A DNA stretch of 64,000 bases, from assembly GCA_951799445.1 (NCBI GenBank), contig OX637287.1, positions 51,179,724 to 51,243,723 of the forward strand, given 5' to 3'. Source of the DNA: Pseudisothecium myosuroides. Its lineage: Eukaryota; Streptophyta; Bryopsida; Hypnales; Lembophyllaceae. The notes beneath the pieces are model-generated. The model ran no database searches and was not told the DNA's origin. It saw nothing but the letters and a program-made list of their open reading frames with translations. Position 1 is the first letter of the stretch, and each line of letters opens with the position of its first letter. Shown piece after piece: positions 25,303 through 36,435 of this stretch. A program made the position numbers and the translations under genes.

Positions 25303-26049
25303 GGCCTCATTTCTCTCTCTAGAATCACCTCCAATACTTGTTTTGGATCCATGGGTCCAAGTTATTTTGGATGTTTTGGCGTTTGAAGCCAAAAACCTCT
25401 ACGGTGTTTTTGGAGCACTTTTGGCTCCATTGTTGTATTTCAAGCTTTAAAGGTCTTTGGGGGTCCTTCTATCTTGCTTTGTATACTCTTTGTGTATTTT
25501 TTTGTACTCTTGTTGTAAGTTGAGAGCCCTTCTCTCTTTTGTGTGTTTTTGTGAGTTAACTTGTGTGGTTTAGGAGTTTTTTTGGTGTTTTGTATTAATC
25601 CTAAAGTCACCTTCCACCGTACCTTGGCAATGCCGCTTTGGAGGGCCTTTAGTTGTGTGATTTTATGTTGCCACGTTGCCCTAACTTGTGTGTTCTCTTT
25701 AAGTACGTTTTTACCTTCTTCTAACGTTTTCCTTGTTGAGTGGATCTCCCCTCCGGGATGGCAAAGCTTTGAACCCCGTTGTGTGTCTTCTTTAAGTGTT
25801 TTGTTTTACCTTCTTGTAAAATCTCCCTTGTTGTGTAGCCCCCCCTCCCCGACGGTGAAGCTTTAAACTTGTAACTAAGACAAGTCCTACAGTGTGTTTT
25901 AAAACGGTCCCGACGGTGGAGCTTTGAATTCCCGGAGTGCACAAAAGTCCTAAAGTTGGTGTTATTTCCAACTTAGTGGCAAAACTTTGAACCTCCCCGC
26001 TTTTTAGTTCCAAAATATAGTTTCAAAGACCTTTGTGGAAACGTCCAAA

Positions 26050-26400
26050 GTTTAGCTTCCAAGATATGTAGGTTTTTAGAAAATCCCGTTTATCAAACTT
26101 GGTAAAGTCCTCTCCAAGTTTTTAGCAAGTCCAGTCCTCTCCAAGTTTTCTGTAGGTCCAGCCTTATCCAAGTTTTTAGCAGTTCAGCCTTTCCAAGTTT
26201 TTGTAAGTCCAATTTCCCCAAGTTTTTAGCAAGTCCAGCCTTTCCAAGTTTTTTAGAAGTCCAGTTTTCCTAAGTTTTTTGCAAATCCACTTTTTCTTAA
26301 GTCTAGAAACCAGTCCATCAGACTAGCCATCCGATATTAGCCATCAGACCAGCCATCAAACCAGCCATCAGACCAACCATCACACCAACCATTAGTTTAG
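26050..26400. repeat. Two short tandem arrays inside the LTR-type element
   Basis: First come about eight degenerate copies of a ~28-bp unit with CCAAGTTTTTAGCAAGTCCA. Then, from about 26310, come six to seven copies of a ~12-bp unit CCATCAGACCAG. They are noncoding. Confidence 0.75.
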
Positions 26401-26956
26401 ATTCAGAAAAAAAATACGAAAAAAAATAAATAAAAAAAACAAAATTAAACCCCCTAGTCAGCTAGTCCAGTTGGCCGGCCAGCTAGGGGGGCCCGGCAGG
26501 AGGCTGGGTCGGAGCCAGACAAGCTGAACTCGAAGCCCAAGAAGCTGGGCTTAAAGATAGGCTACCTCACGCTATTTTTTTTGGTTTTTTTTTCTCCTTC
26601 CCAAAAATGGGGGAGTAGGATTCTATTAGGCTAGGGTTTAGGGTACTAGGGGAATAGAAATTAGGAAAAAAAAGAGAAAAAGGGAAGGGGGAGAATAGAA
26701 GCAATACCTCCACGTGCACACCTGCAAACAAGCACTTCCAACTCTCTCACCAACAAAACGACAAAGACAAGAATGGAAGGAGATTGGGGAAGAATAGGTG
26801 GAAGGAAGTGAGACACGATCAATAGTATTTAGACCTAGAATTAGGTAGACCTAGTGAAGAAATCTACAAGAATTTGTTGTGACCGTTAGGAGGAGGATTG
26901 GGATGACACAAAGGTGGGAGTGTATCAGAGGGTAGGAGCACCATTAATTCTCTCTC

Positions 26957-27071
26957 TACTAGTAAAAAATCTGCCTGGTTTTGTTATTTTGGTCGCGTTT
27001 TTTGATCAACAGATTTCTGTTGATCATCAACGCGACCAAAACAACAAAACCGGATAGATTTTCTACTAGTG
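26957..27071. mobile_element. CACTA-type MITE (115 bp)
   Basis: Termini are (T)ACTAGTAAAAAAT and ATTTTCTACTAGTG, flanked by a CTC duplication (26954-26956 and 27072-27074). The interior is palindromic and shares GGTCGCGTT with the MITE at 37805. Confidence 0.85.
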
Positions 27072-27329
27072 CTCGGAGTTTGAGACCATAGTGTAAGCAA
27101 AAAACAACAAAAAGTGGCATTTGGTGGAATAGTTTTAGAGTAGAAGAGGGGAGGAGAAAGAAAAGAAAAGAAAAAGGGAAAGAAGGAGGTTAGATCGCAA
27201 GGGTGTAATATTTTCTAAAATAAGCAGTAAGTTTGGAAAGAAAAAAAATAACCAAGGAAGTACCATAGAAGAAGATGCGTACAAGAACGTGGACAAAGTT
27301 ATTTCCAACACCAGTAGTGATGAGGTAAG

Positions 27330-28290
27330 TCATTAGAAATTCATCTTTGGTATTTTCTTTCTAATTACTTCTTGATTTTCTCAATTAGACCTTAATCCGT
27401 GATTAGCAAGTATAGACTTGGAAGTTCATAAATTAGGAAATAGGAATTTGGAATTAGATTTAGGAGGTGAAAATTAGAGCAAAATGGAGAAGGTAAGAAG
27501 TTAGAGTTAATTTAGAAGTTAACTTTAGGGATTAAATTCTCAAGTCAAATCTTAGAGTAGTTGAAAAGTAAAAGGGTAGAGTTAATTTAGGAGTCAAAAA
27601 TCCAAGTAAAAAGTAGAAATTAAAAGTAAAGATTTTAGGGTAAATTTAGAAAGTGGAATTTAGAGTAAATTTAGGAGGTAGATTTTAAGAGTTAGAAATA
27701 GGAGTCAAATTTAAAATTTAGTCTAGAAGTTAGAGTTAGTTTTAGGAGTAAACATTTAGAGTTGAAAGTTAAAACTTGGAGCAAAAATTAGAGAGTAGAA
27801 GCCAAAGCTGAAAGTAAGAGGTTAAAAGTTAGAGGTAGAAGATAAATTTTAGAGTTGGTTTTAGAAGTAGCAAATCTAGGGTTAAAAGTGAAAACATAGA
27901 GCCAAACCTAGAGGTTAAAAATTAGGATTAATTTTAGAAGTAAAAATCTAGAGTTAAAAGTTAAAACTTTAGAGTTAAACTTAGAGAGTAAATTTTAGAG
28001 TTAGTTTTAAGAGGTAAAAATCTAAAGTTAGAAGACAAAACATAGAGTTAAAATTTAGGATTAGTTTTAGATGCAAAAATCTAGAGTTAAAAGTTAAAAT
28101 ATAGAATTAAACTTAGAGGGTAAATTTTAGAGTTAGTTTTAGAGGTAAAAATCTAGTGTTAAGAGTCAAAACCTAGAGTTAAATTTTAGAGTTAATTTAA
28201 AGAAGTAAAAATCTAGAGTTACATTTAGAAGTTAAAATTTAGAGTAGAAGTTAAAACTTAGAATTAACCTTAGGGGTTAAAATCTAGGAT
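27330..28290. repeat. Degenerate purine-rich repeat region
   Basis: Nearly a kilobase made from variants of TAGAGTTAAAAGTTAAAAC and TTTTAGAGTTAGTTTTAGA. It is probably a very decayed tandem array and part of the LTR-type element; similar but shorter sequence occurs at 41.2-41.8 kb. Confidence 0.65.
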
Positions 28291-28294
28291 TGTA

Positions 28295-29018
28295 TAGTGG
28301 GGTCCCAATCAAAATGGCGTTTTTGAAATTGCAATGAAAGAAAATCCAGTGCTGCCAACTTTGATAGCCTTCCAAGGGTTCAAAAATTGATCTTTGACTA
28401 TGAAATTTTTACCATAGCATCATCTTTAAGTAAATTATATGTTCTCACAACTACACATGTTGGTAGAATTAGCATATATTTTTTTGTGTAATTCTTTTGA
28501 AGTTGAAATTTGGCACACATGTTATTGATATAGAGATTATTTCATCATAAAAATTTCATGGTAAATAAACAATTTTTCAACCATTGGGATAGTGTCAAAG
28601 TTGGTAGTAGTGAGATTGTTTCTCACAACTACACATGTTGGGAGATTTAGAATATCTATTTTTGTGGGGATCTTTTGGACTTGAAATTTTTTACACATGT
28701 GATCAACATATAGATGGTCCTATGCGAAAAGTTTCATAGAAAAAGAACAAAAATTCAGTCCTTGGAAGGGTGTCAAAGTTGGCAGTAGTGAAAAAAAATT
28801 CACGGCTATATATGTTGAGAGATTTTGAATATCTTTTTTTTTTAAAATCATCTGGTCTTGAAATTTGGTACACATATAATTAACTTAAATATAATGCTAT
28901 GGTAAAAATTTCATAGTTCAAAATCAATTTTGAACCCTCTAGAGGTTGTCAAAGTTGGCAGTACTAGAATTTCCTTCACTACGATTTCAAAAACGCCATT
29001 TTGATTGGGACCGCACTA
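28295..29018. mobile_element. Tc1/mariner-like non-autonomous element
   Basis: About 37-bp terminal inverted repeats (TAGTGGGGTCCCAATCAAAA... and complement) are flanked by TA on both sides (28293-28294 and 29019-29020), the duplication typical of this superfamily. The interior has three to four diverged repeats of CAAAGTTGGCAGTAGTGA. No transposase is present. Confidence 0.7.
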
Positions 29019-29031
29019 TACCGGAAGTTAA

Positions 29032-29967
29032 CCTCTAAAGGACTGTTGTTCCTTCGGGGGACAAATGCGTTTTCGGGCAAGTACCTACTACCTATGGGCT
29101 GGAATTTTGTTGTGATTTTTTGAAACTATTTTTGGAGATAGAAAAACTGATAAGCTTTGTGGGAATATAATTTTTTTCACAATCGGTGCCCAGGAACAAA
29201 AGTTATAACCAAATAAGCTCAAAACAGGGGACGGGGGGCAGCCTGGGCAGCAAAAAAAAATGGACAAAAATTTGAATTTTTTTTTAATATTTTTTTTTCT
29301 TATAGATTATATTTTTGGCTATCTAGAAAGCTTTGATTCATTTCATTTGGATTTGTTATGAGAAAGTTGTGGACATTGTTTAGAAAAACAAGTAGAGCAT
29401 TTTTTAGAAAAAAATTACTTGCAGGATTCATTTCTGAATGCAATTTATTCAATTTATTCAATTTTTTTTTACATGGTCTGATTTAATTGCTAGAACAATC
29501 TTACCATTGGGATTAGTGCATTTTAATTCCATCTAAAATATATGAATATTTTAGATTTTCCTTCTATCTCGTACCTACTTCTACTTAACAATTTTTTTAA
29601 GAATGATAATTAAGTTCTTTTGGAATTTTATTTTTTTTCCTAGACTCTCAACTCAATTTTACACTATAAAGATTCAAAGCTCAAATCTTTGTAGTGCAAA
29701 AATTTTAAGTTAAAAATGTTCAAAGTAAAAAAATCTAGTCCTGCAATGTGCTGAAAAACTTGTTATTTTTACTTTAAACGCAGATATCTTGCAATCTATG
29801 CGGTCAAAAATTCTGAAATTTTTTCCACACACTCTCATACTAGTTAGGTATAAGATCCTACTGTTAGATGTGAAAAAAAAACATTTTTCAAATTTTTTTA
29901 CTCTTTGCTATAGATATGGCAGTTTTGAGTGTTTTTTGGCAAAAAAAAGGCCTTGGTCCTTTAGGGG
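29032..29967 (+). mobile_element. TTAA-flanked non-autonomous element, copy A
   Basis: The 936-bp element has termini CCTCTAAAGGAC and GTCCTTTAGGGG, flanked by TTAA (29028-29031 and 29968-29971). TTAA duplication is a hallmark of piggyBac-like elements and some others. It is noncoding. Related copies: 48001-48912 (inverted), 62317-62903 and 63233 onward. Confidence 0.8.
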
Positions 29968-30321
29968 TTAAAAAGTAGAAGATAGTCTAGGGGTTCACGG
30001 AAGGAACCTTGGGGGTCCCATACTCCCATTTCAGCTAGTTTGGGTTGTAGAAATGGCACCGACTACCAAGTTACCCTCAACATAGGATAGCTAGTGAGGA
30101 CGATAGAATTTCACAGTTAAATCACCGTAACCTTTAATCATTAGCAGCTAGTTGGAAGTCATCACTTGCATCTCTAGGCATTTCTTTTGCCCATTCACAA
30201 AAAATTTAGGAAACATTAGCAAGATCCATTGCTTGGAAGGCACAGTGGACCGCGCTTACAACACCTCCTTAAATCAAAAGTGGATAAAAGCTAAGAACTT
30301 GGTCATGTTCGCTTTATTACC

Positions 30322-30630
30322 ATTAGATGGGTTTTGGGGGGTCGGGAGGGCCGTTTCAGGCCCGTTCCCGACGCTGGTCCCCCCGCAATTTCAGGGAACG
30401 GCTGTTCCCGACAAAAAAAATTAAAAAAATTAAAAAAAAAAAAAAAAATTAGTCTTGAAATGAAAAAAAACAGAAAAAAAAATTTCATTTTTTTTTTTTG
30501 AATTTTTTTTTTTTTTTTTTCCGACGTGGCAATCGCTCGGCCACGTCAGCGAGCTGCCGCGGCCCTGAATTCGGTAGTTCCCACATGCTGGGAACATGCA
30601 GCCCTCCACAAGGCTGAAATCTCATCTAAT
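30322..30630. mobile_element. MITE-like element with ATTAGATG termini, copy 2
   Basis: Termini ATTAGATGGG and complement CTCATCTAAT are related to the element at 6721-7030, with the same GGGCCGTTTC, homopolymer A and T blocks, and GACGTGGCA...GGCCACGT. The related LTR fragment near 42.3 kb shows the uninterrupted site (TTTACCAAGGGTGGGTAA). Confidence 0.65.
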
Positions 30631-30657
30631 GCAAGGGTGGGTAATCCAGTGCTCACA

Positions 30658-31800
30658 CCGTCATGCGGATACTTCCAGGAACTCCACAGGGACCCAAGAA
30701 ATTAGATATGAAGGGTCTTTTCATTGGGTTCCGATCTCCAACACTTTTCGAGGGGCAAAAAAGTCTATAGTCTCGCTTTTTATGGACAAGTGGACCAACT
30801 TGAGTGGGATCCTCGCCGATTCCAGTGGGCACTCAGTCAAGGTTTGGCCAGTGAGAATGCGGTTCCGTTTTTACATTTCAGTGCAAAACAAGGTAGGAAG
30901 ATGCTCCAAGAGAAACATGTCATTTCAAATGTTATTGAGAGGAAGTGGCAGGGGATACTTACCCTTACTTACAGGTTGCGATGGCATTTGGTTTGGACTA
31001 AGTTTTGGGCTCCCAAAGAAGCTAGGCTGCTGTGGCTTGTCTGGTACCGGACAGTCACGGTCAACTCATGGCGTGGAAGAATCTCTCAAGGTATTGATAT
31101 GGGCTATCCTGTGTGTCCCGTCACTCCCATGAAACCATTCTCCATAGATTTTGGAAGTGCCTTTCTTCCCATCAAGCTTGGCAGTGAGGAATCCATATCC
31201 TAAACACCTTAGTCACAACAAAGGATGCTTGCGGTCCATGGCAACTGTTGACATGGAAACAAGGCATCTTCAGTGATAGAATTCCAAGTAAATTCAATGA
31301 AGTGAGTAGCATGTGGACTGCCTTGAGGACAGTCATTCTTCGGACGATTTGGATTGAACAAAATGACTTGGTTTTCAATGAGGTGCTATCACTGCTATGG
31401 AGACAGGTGAAACAACTGCAATGAATTTGGCTTGGCTTTATTGATTATGGACGTTTGGAGTGGGATAAGGCGTGTAGGACAATGGCCAAGAGGCTAGACC
31501 TTGCGATGGTTACTAGGAGCCGTTTTTCAAAGTGTTGGTGTTGGAATGGGATTGTGGCTGAGATGGTGGACGATAACCCACGATGGGCTTTATCCAGTCC
31601 CAAGGCCAATTTTGTATACCAACCTCCTTAGGCACCACGCGCCACATGGTGCGGCTCTCGCTGCCCCTTGGGGCACTTTGTTTTTTGTTTTTGTTGTTTT
31701 CTTTTTGTTCAATCCATTTTGCCTAGGTTGCTTGTGGCTAGGGCCTTGTATTTTATCTCTTGCAGTAAAGGGTTCCCTTTATTTGTGTAAAAAAAAAAAA
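30658..31800 (+). pseudogene. LINE ORF2 C-terminal part and poly(A) tail
   Basis: This is the downstream half of the LINE split at 24033. Frames at 30596-31132 and 30724-31203 carry the C-terminal zinc-finger region usual after plant LINE reverse transcriptases (WTKFWAPKEARLLWLVWYR, SWRGRISQGI, then CPV). A frameshift separates the frames. The element ends in an A-run at 31788-31800, the expected 3-prime end of a LINE on this strand. I could not identify its target duplication. Confidence 0.75.
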
Positions 31801-31829
31801 ATTTGTCGTACTCAATGGACTTTCTTTGA

Positions 31830-31949
31830 AAAGCAATAGCAGAGGAGTTGAAACAACGCGACGAGGAGTTGAAGAAAAACATGAACAAGTGGGTTGAATT
31901 TCAAAAAAGGCTCAAGAAACTCAAAAAACGCCTTAAAGGTGCTAAGTGA
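31830..31949 (+). pseudogene. Exon-like remnant, charged coiled-coil tail
   Basis: A short open segment ends in TGA at 31947. It encodes a Lys/Glu-rich helix (EELKQRDEELKKNMNKW, ending LKKRLKGAK). Composition is coding-like and unlike the surrounding transposon DNA. It directly follows the LINE poly(A), so it may be the last exon of a gene whose upstream part was displaced or lost. Family unknown. Confidence 0.3.
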
Positions 31950-32229
31950 TAAGAATTCGATTCGATTCAATTCGATTCGAGATTGAGTCCCTATTGTAGT
32001 AATTACTCGAGGCGATTTCTCAATTTGTACAATTATACTATTGTTTTGTCATAATAAAGTAAATTCTGCTCACCTCGATCATTTGGGTGCTTTTATATAG
32101 GTGTTCAATTCTTTGCATTTTGGAATTGTGGGTATGTTTGCCCCGAGATTCAGCATATTCTTAGGATATTGATCGCGTCTTGTTGCTTGTTTTGGAAGAG
32201 TGAATATAGGGTTTGGTCGGAGCTCAGTT

Positions 32230-32469
32230 CACTATAAGAAACCCACATTTTAGATGACATTAGCATAATTTTTAGGAGACAGATTTTAGTGGACGTACAA
32301 GAAATCAACTTGTGTTTTTATGTCAATAATAACGTCCAGTGTAGCATCTAGATGCTACATTGGACGTTATTATTGACATAAAAACACAAGTTGATTTTTC
32401 GGACGTCCACTAAAATCCGTCTCCTAAAATTATGCTAATGTCACCTAAAACACAGGTTTTTTTATAGTG
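32230..32469. mobile_element. CACTA-type MITE (240 bp)
   Basis: Termini are CACTATAAGAAACC and complement TTTTTTTATAGTG; 3-bp duplication GTT (32227-32229 and 32470-32472). Almost entirely palindromic, centred near 32350. Confidence 0.85.
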
Positions 32470-32719
32470 GTTTGGAACAATAGTGATCGCGAAACAAATC
32501 ACGAGGCTAATTGGCATGCATTTGCAAAACAGGGGGACTGACAAGCTGAGCCCCACTTCTGGTCACATTGAGAAATCGCCTCGCAAACCTGGGCACTGAT
32601 GGAAAAAGGGCTCAATGAAAGGTAAGGGCAGAGCTTGTGAGTATTGTGGGGTGCGCCAACAAACATGGAGCAAGTAGGTGGTAGTAATTCACAAGCCCGA
32701 GAAGAAATTGAATTTGTAG

Positions 32720-33025
32720 TTGGGCAGCTTCTCCATTGAGATGGAAGCGGCGTTAGCATATGACATCAAAGCTTGCAAATTATACAGCTCTTTGGCAGAG
32801 CTCAATTTGCCCGCACACGAGTTGGAGGGGCTTGACTCTGTTCCTATGTCCCAGCCTATAGAGACCTCCACAACAGTGCAAGAAGTTGGAATGGCTAAAC
32901 AACTAGAATCTCCTTTCGACCCTAGAGCTTCCATAGAGTCCACTGCGCCTTCAATAGAAAATGGAATGGACTCCAAAATTGGTATTCAGTTCTCTAAGGA
33001 TGGTGCAGATGAGACTCGCTGCTAG
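32720..33025 (+). pseudogene. Unrecognised 101-codon frame upstream of kinase remnant
   Basis: A hydrophilic, Ser/Glu-rich frame (starts MGSFSIEMEAALAYDIKACK, ends at TAG 33023). It is on the same strand as the kinase remnants and 460 bp upstream, so it could be an N-terminal exon of that gene. I do not recognise it, and the DNA between is broken. Confidence 0.3.
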
Positions 33026-33483
33026 TATGCACGACATTGAATGAATGCAATCCTTGATGAGAGTATGGTTTGGACGAAGGGAAAATTCAGCCATTCTCCC
33101 AACATGCTATTTGTTACTAAGAAGATTGAGGACTAATTTGTACTATTAAGGGATTAGAATAGGAAATTTTGCATGCTTTAGGTTTTTTTTCTTAATGCTT
33201 CGAGATCCTCGCAGATGAATAAAATCTCAATTTCAGTTTCACGGTGGTCTTTGAAGACCCTCAGAATGTAAATCACAAACCTAGATTGTGGAGTGAGTAT
33301 GTAGGGTTTGAGGTTTGTGATACGCTAAAATGTCTGCCAAGTTGTGCGTTTTTTCTCTAGCTTAGGGTCTAATCAAAGAATTTTGTATCCAGTCCACTTG
33401 GGTCATAGTGACCAGAGATGGAAGCCAGATCTTGTATCCAGAATCATGTATAGGAAAATTAGCTATGGCTTTGCCGCCATCCT

Positions 33484-33786
33484 TTGAGTTGGAGCAAAGT
33501 AGTTGATGTCATGCACAAGATTGCCACAGGAATGGCCTATCTGCACAGATAAGGGATTTTCCATGGTGATCTCAAGTCTAAGAACATGTTGTTGAAAGAC
33601 ATCAATGGCCGTTGTGAGGTGAAGATTACCAATTTCGGTGCCTTACAGCAGATTCCAGAGCCAATTGTGGTTCATGCAGATAACGACTCCGTTGACATCA
33701 CCTTGGATAACGATTTGGTGAACAGTTGGTCGTTTGGCGACAAGATCACCTCTAATGACAAATCGGTTAACAACAGGTCTTTTAGT
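33484..33786 (+). pseudogene. Protein-kinase pseudogene, catalytic-loop half
   Basis: Reading from 33484, the frame gives a helix-E-like segment (VVDVMHKIATGMAYLH), a TAA stop at 33550-33552, then HGDLKSKN at 33562-33585 (catalytic loop, HGD in place of HRD) and KITNFG, where DFG would be expected. Loss of the DFG aspartate and the stop argue that the gene is dead. The segment ends exactly at a PIF/Harbinger insertion in the activation loop, and the kinase resumes at 37007. The sequence style resembles kinases I associate with mosses; that is a recollection, not a search result. Confidence 0.7.
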
Positions 33787-34104
33787 AGGCCCGCGCACAT
33801 GGAGCAAACGAGTAGCTTGTGATGTCGCGGTGAGGGCGCGGAAACGCGGGTTTGCCCTCACCGAGCCCTCACAGGCGAAGCTCACAAAAGATGAGACCTA
33901 CACCCTCACAGTGGGCTTACTGCGCGACTCTTACCGCGGTGGTAAGAAAAAAGTAACACTGTAGCAGCATGTTAGAGCCTGGGGGCCTCCTTGCAGCTTC
34001 GGGGCTTCTCCTCCTTCAATCGCCACGGACCCTGTAGAGTATTCTTCTCAACTGCTCCAGTGAGTGGTTTCATTTTTGAGTTTTGAGTTTTTGAGTTAGG
34101 ATTT

Positions 34105-34947
34105 GTGCTTTTGGGACATAATGGAGGTTCCAAGGGGGGGCTATTAGCGCTCATGCTTGGTGATGAGGGAGGGGTTGATTTTCAAGGGACTCAAGAGAGA
34201 GGGAGGACCGATTTTTCAAATTTGAAGAGGGAGTGGACGGAGGGAGCTTTGAAATTTCTTGTAGACATGTGTGAGGAGAAGTACTGGGAGTACAACCGGA
34301 AGCCATTCAAGCAAGCAAATTGGGAGGTCTTTGCGAGGAAGTTGAACGCCTAGTTCCCTAACGACCCTCAAAGAACGTGGAGTCAAGCTCGTGACAAGTG
34401 GAACAAGATGAAGACCACTTACCAAGAGGAGAAATTCAAGCAAGAAGAAACGGGAGCTACAGCTTCTTCTTGGATTCCATGGTATGAAATCTTCAATAAT
34501 ATCTTTGGTGGTACGGCTAAAATAAATGGGGTTCCTCATGGGGTTGATTAGGGCGTCCGTTTATAGCACTCGGAGGTTCATATTGTGAGTGATGATGAGG
34601 AGAGCACTTTGCCTACCACTCCTCCTATTCCCCTCACTGCAGGTGCTACTTCTGCACAATCCCCACGCACACAAGCGGTTAACCAACTGGGATGTGAGGG
34701 GAAAGTCAATAGGAGTACTAAAAAGAGGAAGAAAAAACTAGCCACTGCCGAGGAGTCCATTGCCTCCACCATTACCAGTTTCTCCAAGGGAATCCTAAAG
34801 GTGGAGAAAATGAAGATGTCCCTTGCAGAGAAGATGATAGAGAGTGACAAAGAGAGTAGAGACTTGGCAATGAAGGGCCAATTGCAAATGGCCGCTTTGT
34901 TTGTAGAAGTGCTCAAGGGCAAGGACTCAACCAATACTTCTAAGTAG
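34105..34947 (+). pseudogene. Harbinger Myb/SANT-like DNA-binding protein, broken
   Basis: One phase runs across 281 codons, interrupted only by TAG at 34351, 34549 and 34564, each at a site where Gln fits. The N-terminal part (WTEGALKFLVDMCEEKYWEY through WSQARDKWNKMKTTYQE) is the trihelix/Myb-SANT-like domain which, in PIF/Harbinger elements, helps bring the transposase to the element ends. The C-terminal half is Lys-rich, then helical (KGILKVEKMKMSLAEKMIES), likely a coiled coil. It lies divergently from the transposase gene. Confidence 0.8.
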
Positions 34948-35156
34948 AAGTTCCTTTCATGTGTTATGCTCTTGCAAGGTTTTAGAGCATTGAAATGTTC
35001 TACCAATGTTGTGTGGATTTTATTTGGATTTGTTTGGATTTGTTCCAAATTCCACTACATTCAATAAAAGACTTCTTTTAAACATAATTATATGATCATA
35101 TATAGAAGCATTTGCATTGGAAGATTTGAGAAATTGCATATGCAATATGTTTGCAT

Positions 35157-36435
35157 TCATTCATCATTAGGGTTTTCCAAAACCCAGTGTGAAAACAATT
35201 TTTCCCTCAATCTTTCTCCCTCACGTTTTGATGCTTCTCCATCCCTAAGCACAGATAACCTTACATTCCCAAATCCAACTAGTGGATCTCTTCTAAATTG
35301 TGCATTAGCCACATGAGGCTCAGGCTCATTCAACAGCTTACAATAATTGTGAAGCCAACAACATGCCACAGTGACCCTAGCGGCCCTATCCACTCTTGAA
35401 TTGAAATACCTCAATATCCTCCATCTATTCTTCAAATTCCCAAACGCTTGTTTAATGACCACTCTACCAGAGTTCACTGAATTATTGAATCGCTTCTTCT
35501 CCAAATCATTTGGAGCCTTCCAGTTCTTCATCAAGTAAGTACGGATGGGATATGCAGCGTCTCCGATCAAGTAAGGAGTGCAATGGACATCTTGCACCAA
35601 AACAACCGGTTGTTGAAGAATCTCCCGGTTCCTCAAACTCATGTACAAACTTGAGACTTTGAATTGACCCCCATCATGCACCCCTCCGGGTTACCTGGCG
35701 CAAACATTCCAAAAAATCTTTCGGGAATCACAAACCGCTTGTAGAACAATAGAATGAAATTTTTTCCTATTGAAAAAGTCACTAGCAGCTAATGTCACTC
35801 TTCTACTAGCTAGGATTCTTTGCTAATGGTATGTAAGTCCCATCAATAGCTCCACAAATGTTTGGCAATCCCGTTATTTCTTCAAAGTCGGATATGATGG
35901 TATGAAGGCGTTCTCCACTATGAATACTAATGTAATGATTAAACAATTTGTCTTTGTCCGTAAGTATGTCACAAACTATGTCCACATACTTCCTAATAGT
36001 TGAAGCTCCAATTTTAAAACGGTCCGCCATGTGCTCCGGACTATGGCCATGTGCAATTATATAAATCACACATGCCACAATTTTTCTAATCTCCATTTGT
36101 GGTCTCACTTGATTCACACACCTACTTCTCAAGAATGGTGTCAACATGGTCAACAAGTTTTCAAATACACCAAGACTCATTCTATAAAACTTTTTAAATT
36201 TGTTGTGGTGCATTTCATTACTTGATCTCCACACTAATGTCTCTACATAATTCCAATGTGTCGCTTGCCAAGGCTCTACCCAAAAGAGACGGGGAGCATT
36301 TGGTTTCTTCCTCTTAGAAAGCAACAATAACAACCAAAGAAAATGAAACCCTATAGAATTCCCACCATCGGAATTCAAGACCTCCCAAGCCCGGCTTTTA
36401 TAACTCAAGCAATTGTTCATTGTCATATAAAGCAT
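35157..36435 (-). pseudogene. Harbinger DDE transposase, broken and catalytically altered
   Basis: The N-terminal 209-codon frame (36435-35806) holds the helix-turn-helix-like region and the first catalytic Asp (AIDGTYIPL). After a phase change near 35800, an open stretch (DFFNRKKFHSIVLQAV) and a TAA near 35692, the C-terminal frame (35681-35157) has the second Asp (LIGDAAYP) and RVVIKQAFGNLKNRWRIL. In active relatives this last motif is IExAFG; here the Glu codon is AAA (35451-35453), so the catalytic Glu is Lys. The enzyme would cut and paste the element; this copy cannot. Confidence 0.88.

Larger units (their letters stand above)
24034..30657 (+). mobile_element. LTR-type element, 6.6 kb, noncoding, nested in the LINE
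   Basis: The boundaries are read from a 5-bp direct repeat CCGTC (24029-24033 and 30658-30662) and termini TGTGA...TCACA. Joining the flanks gives an open LINE reading phase. It has a TATA box at 25293-25302. There is no gag or pol. Removing four nested insertions leaves about 4.5 kb. No pair of LTRs was found inside it, so it may be one giant solo LTR or a large noncoding retroelement derivative. Relatives: 2991-5979 (minus strand) and a 3-prime fragment ending at 42336. Confidence 0.8.

Noticed and set aside
34578..35048. 156-codon minus-strand frame
   Set aside because: It lies antisense to the Harbinger Myb/SANT-like gene, whose plus-strand phase carries the recognisable domain.
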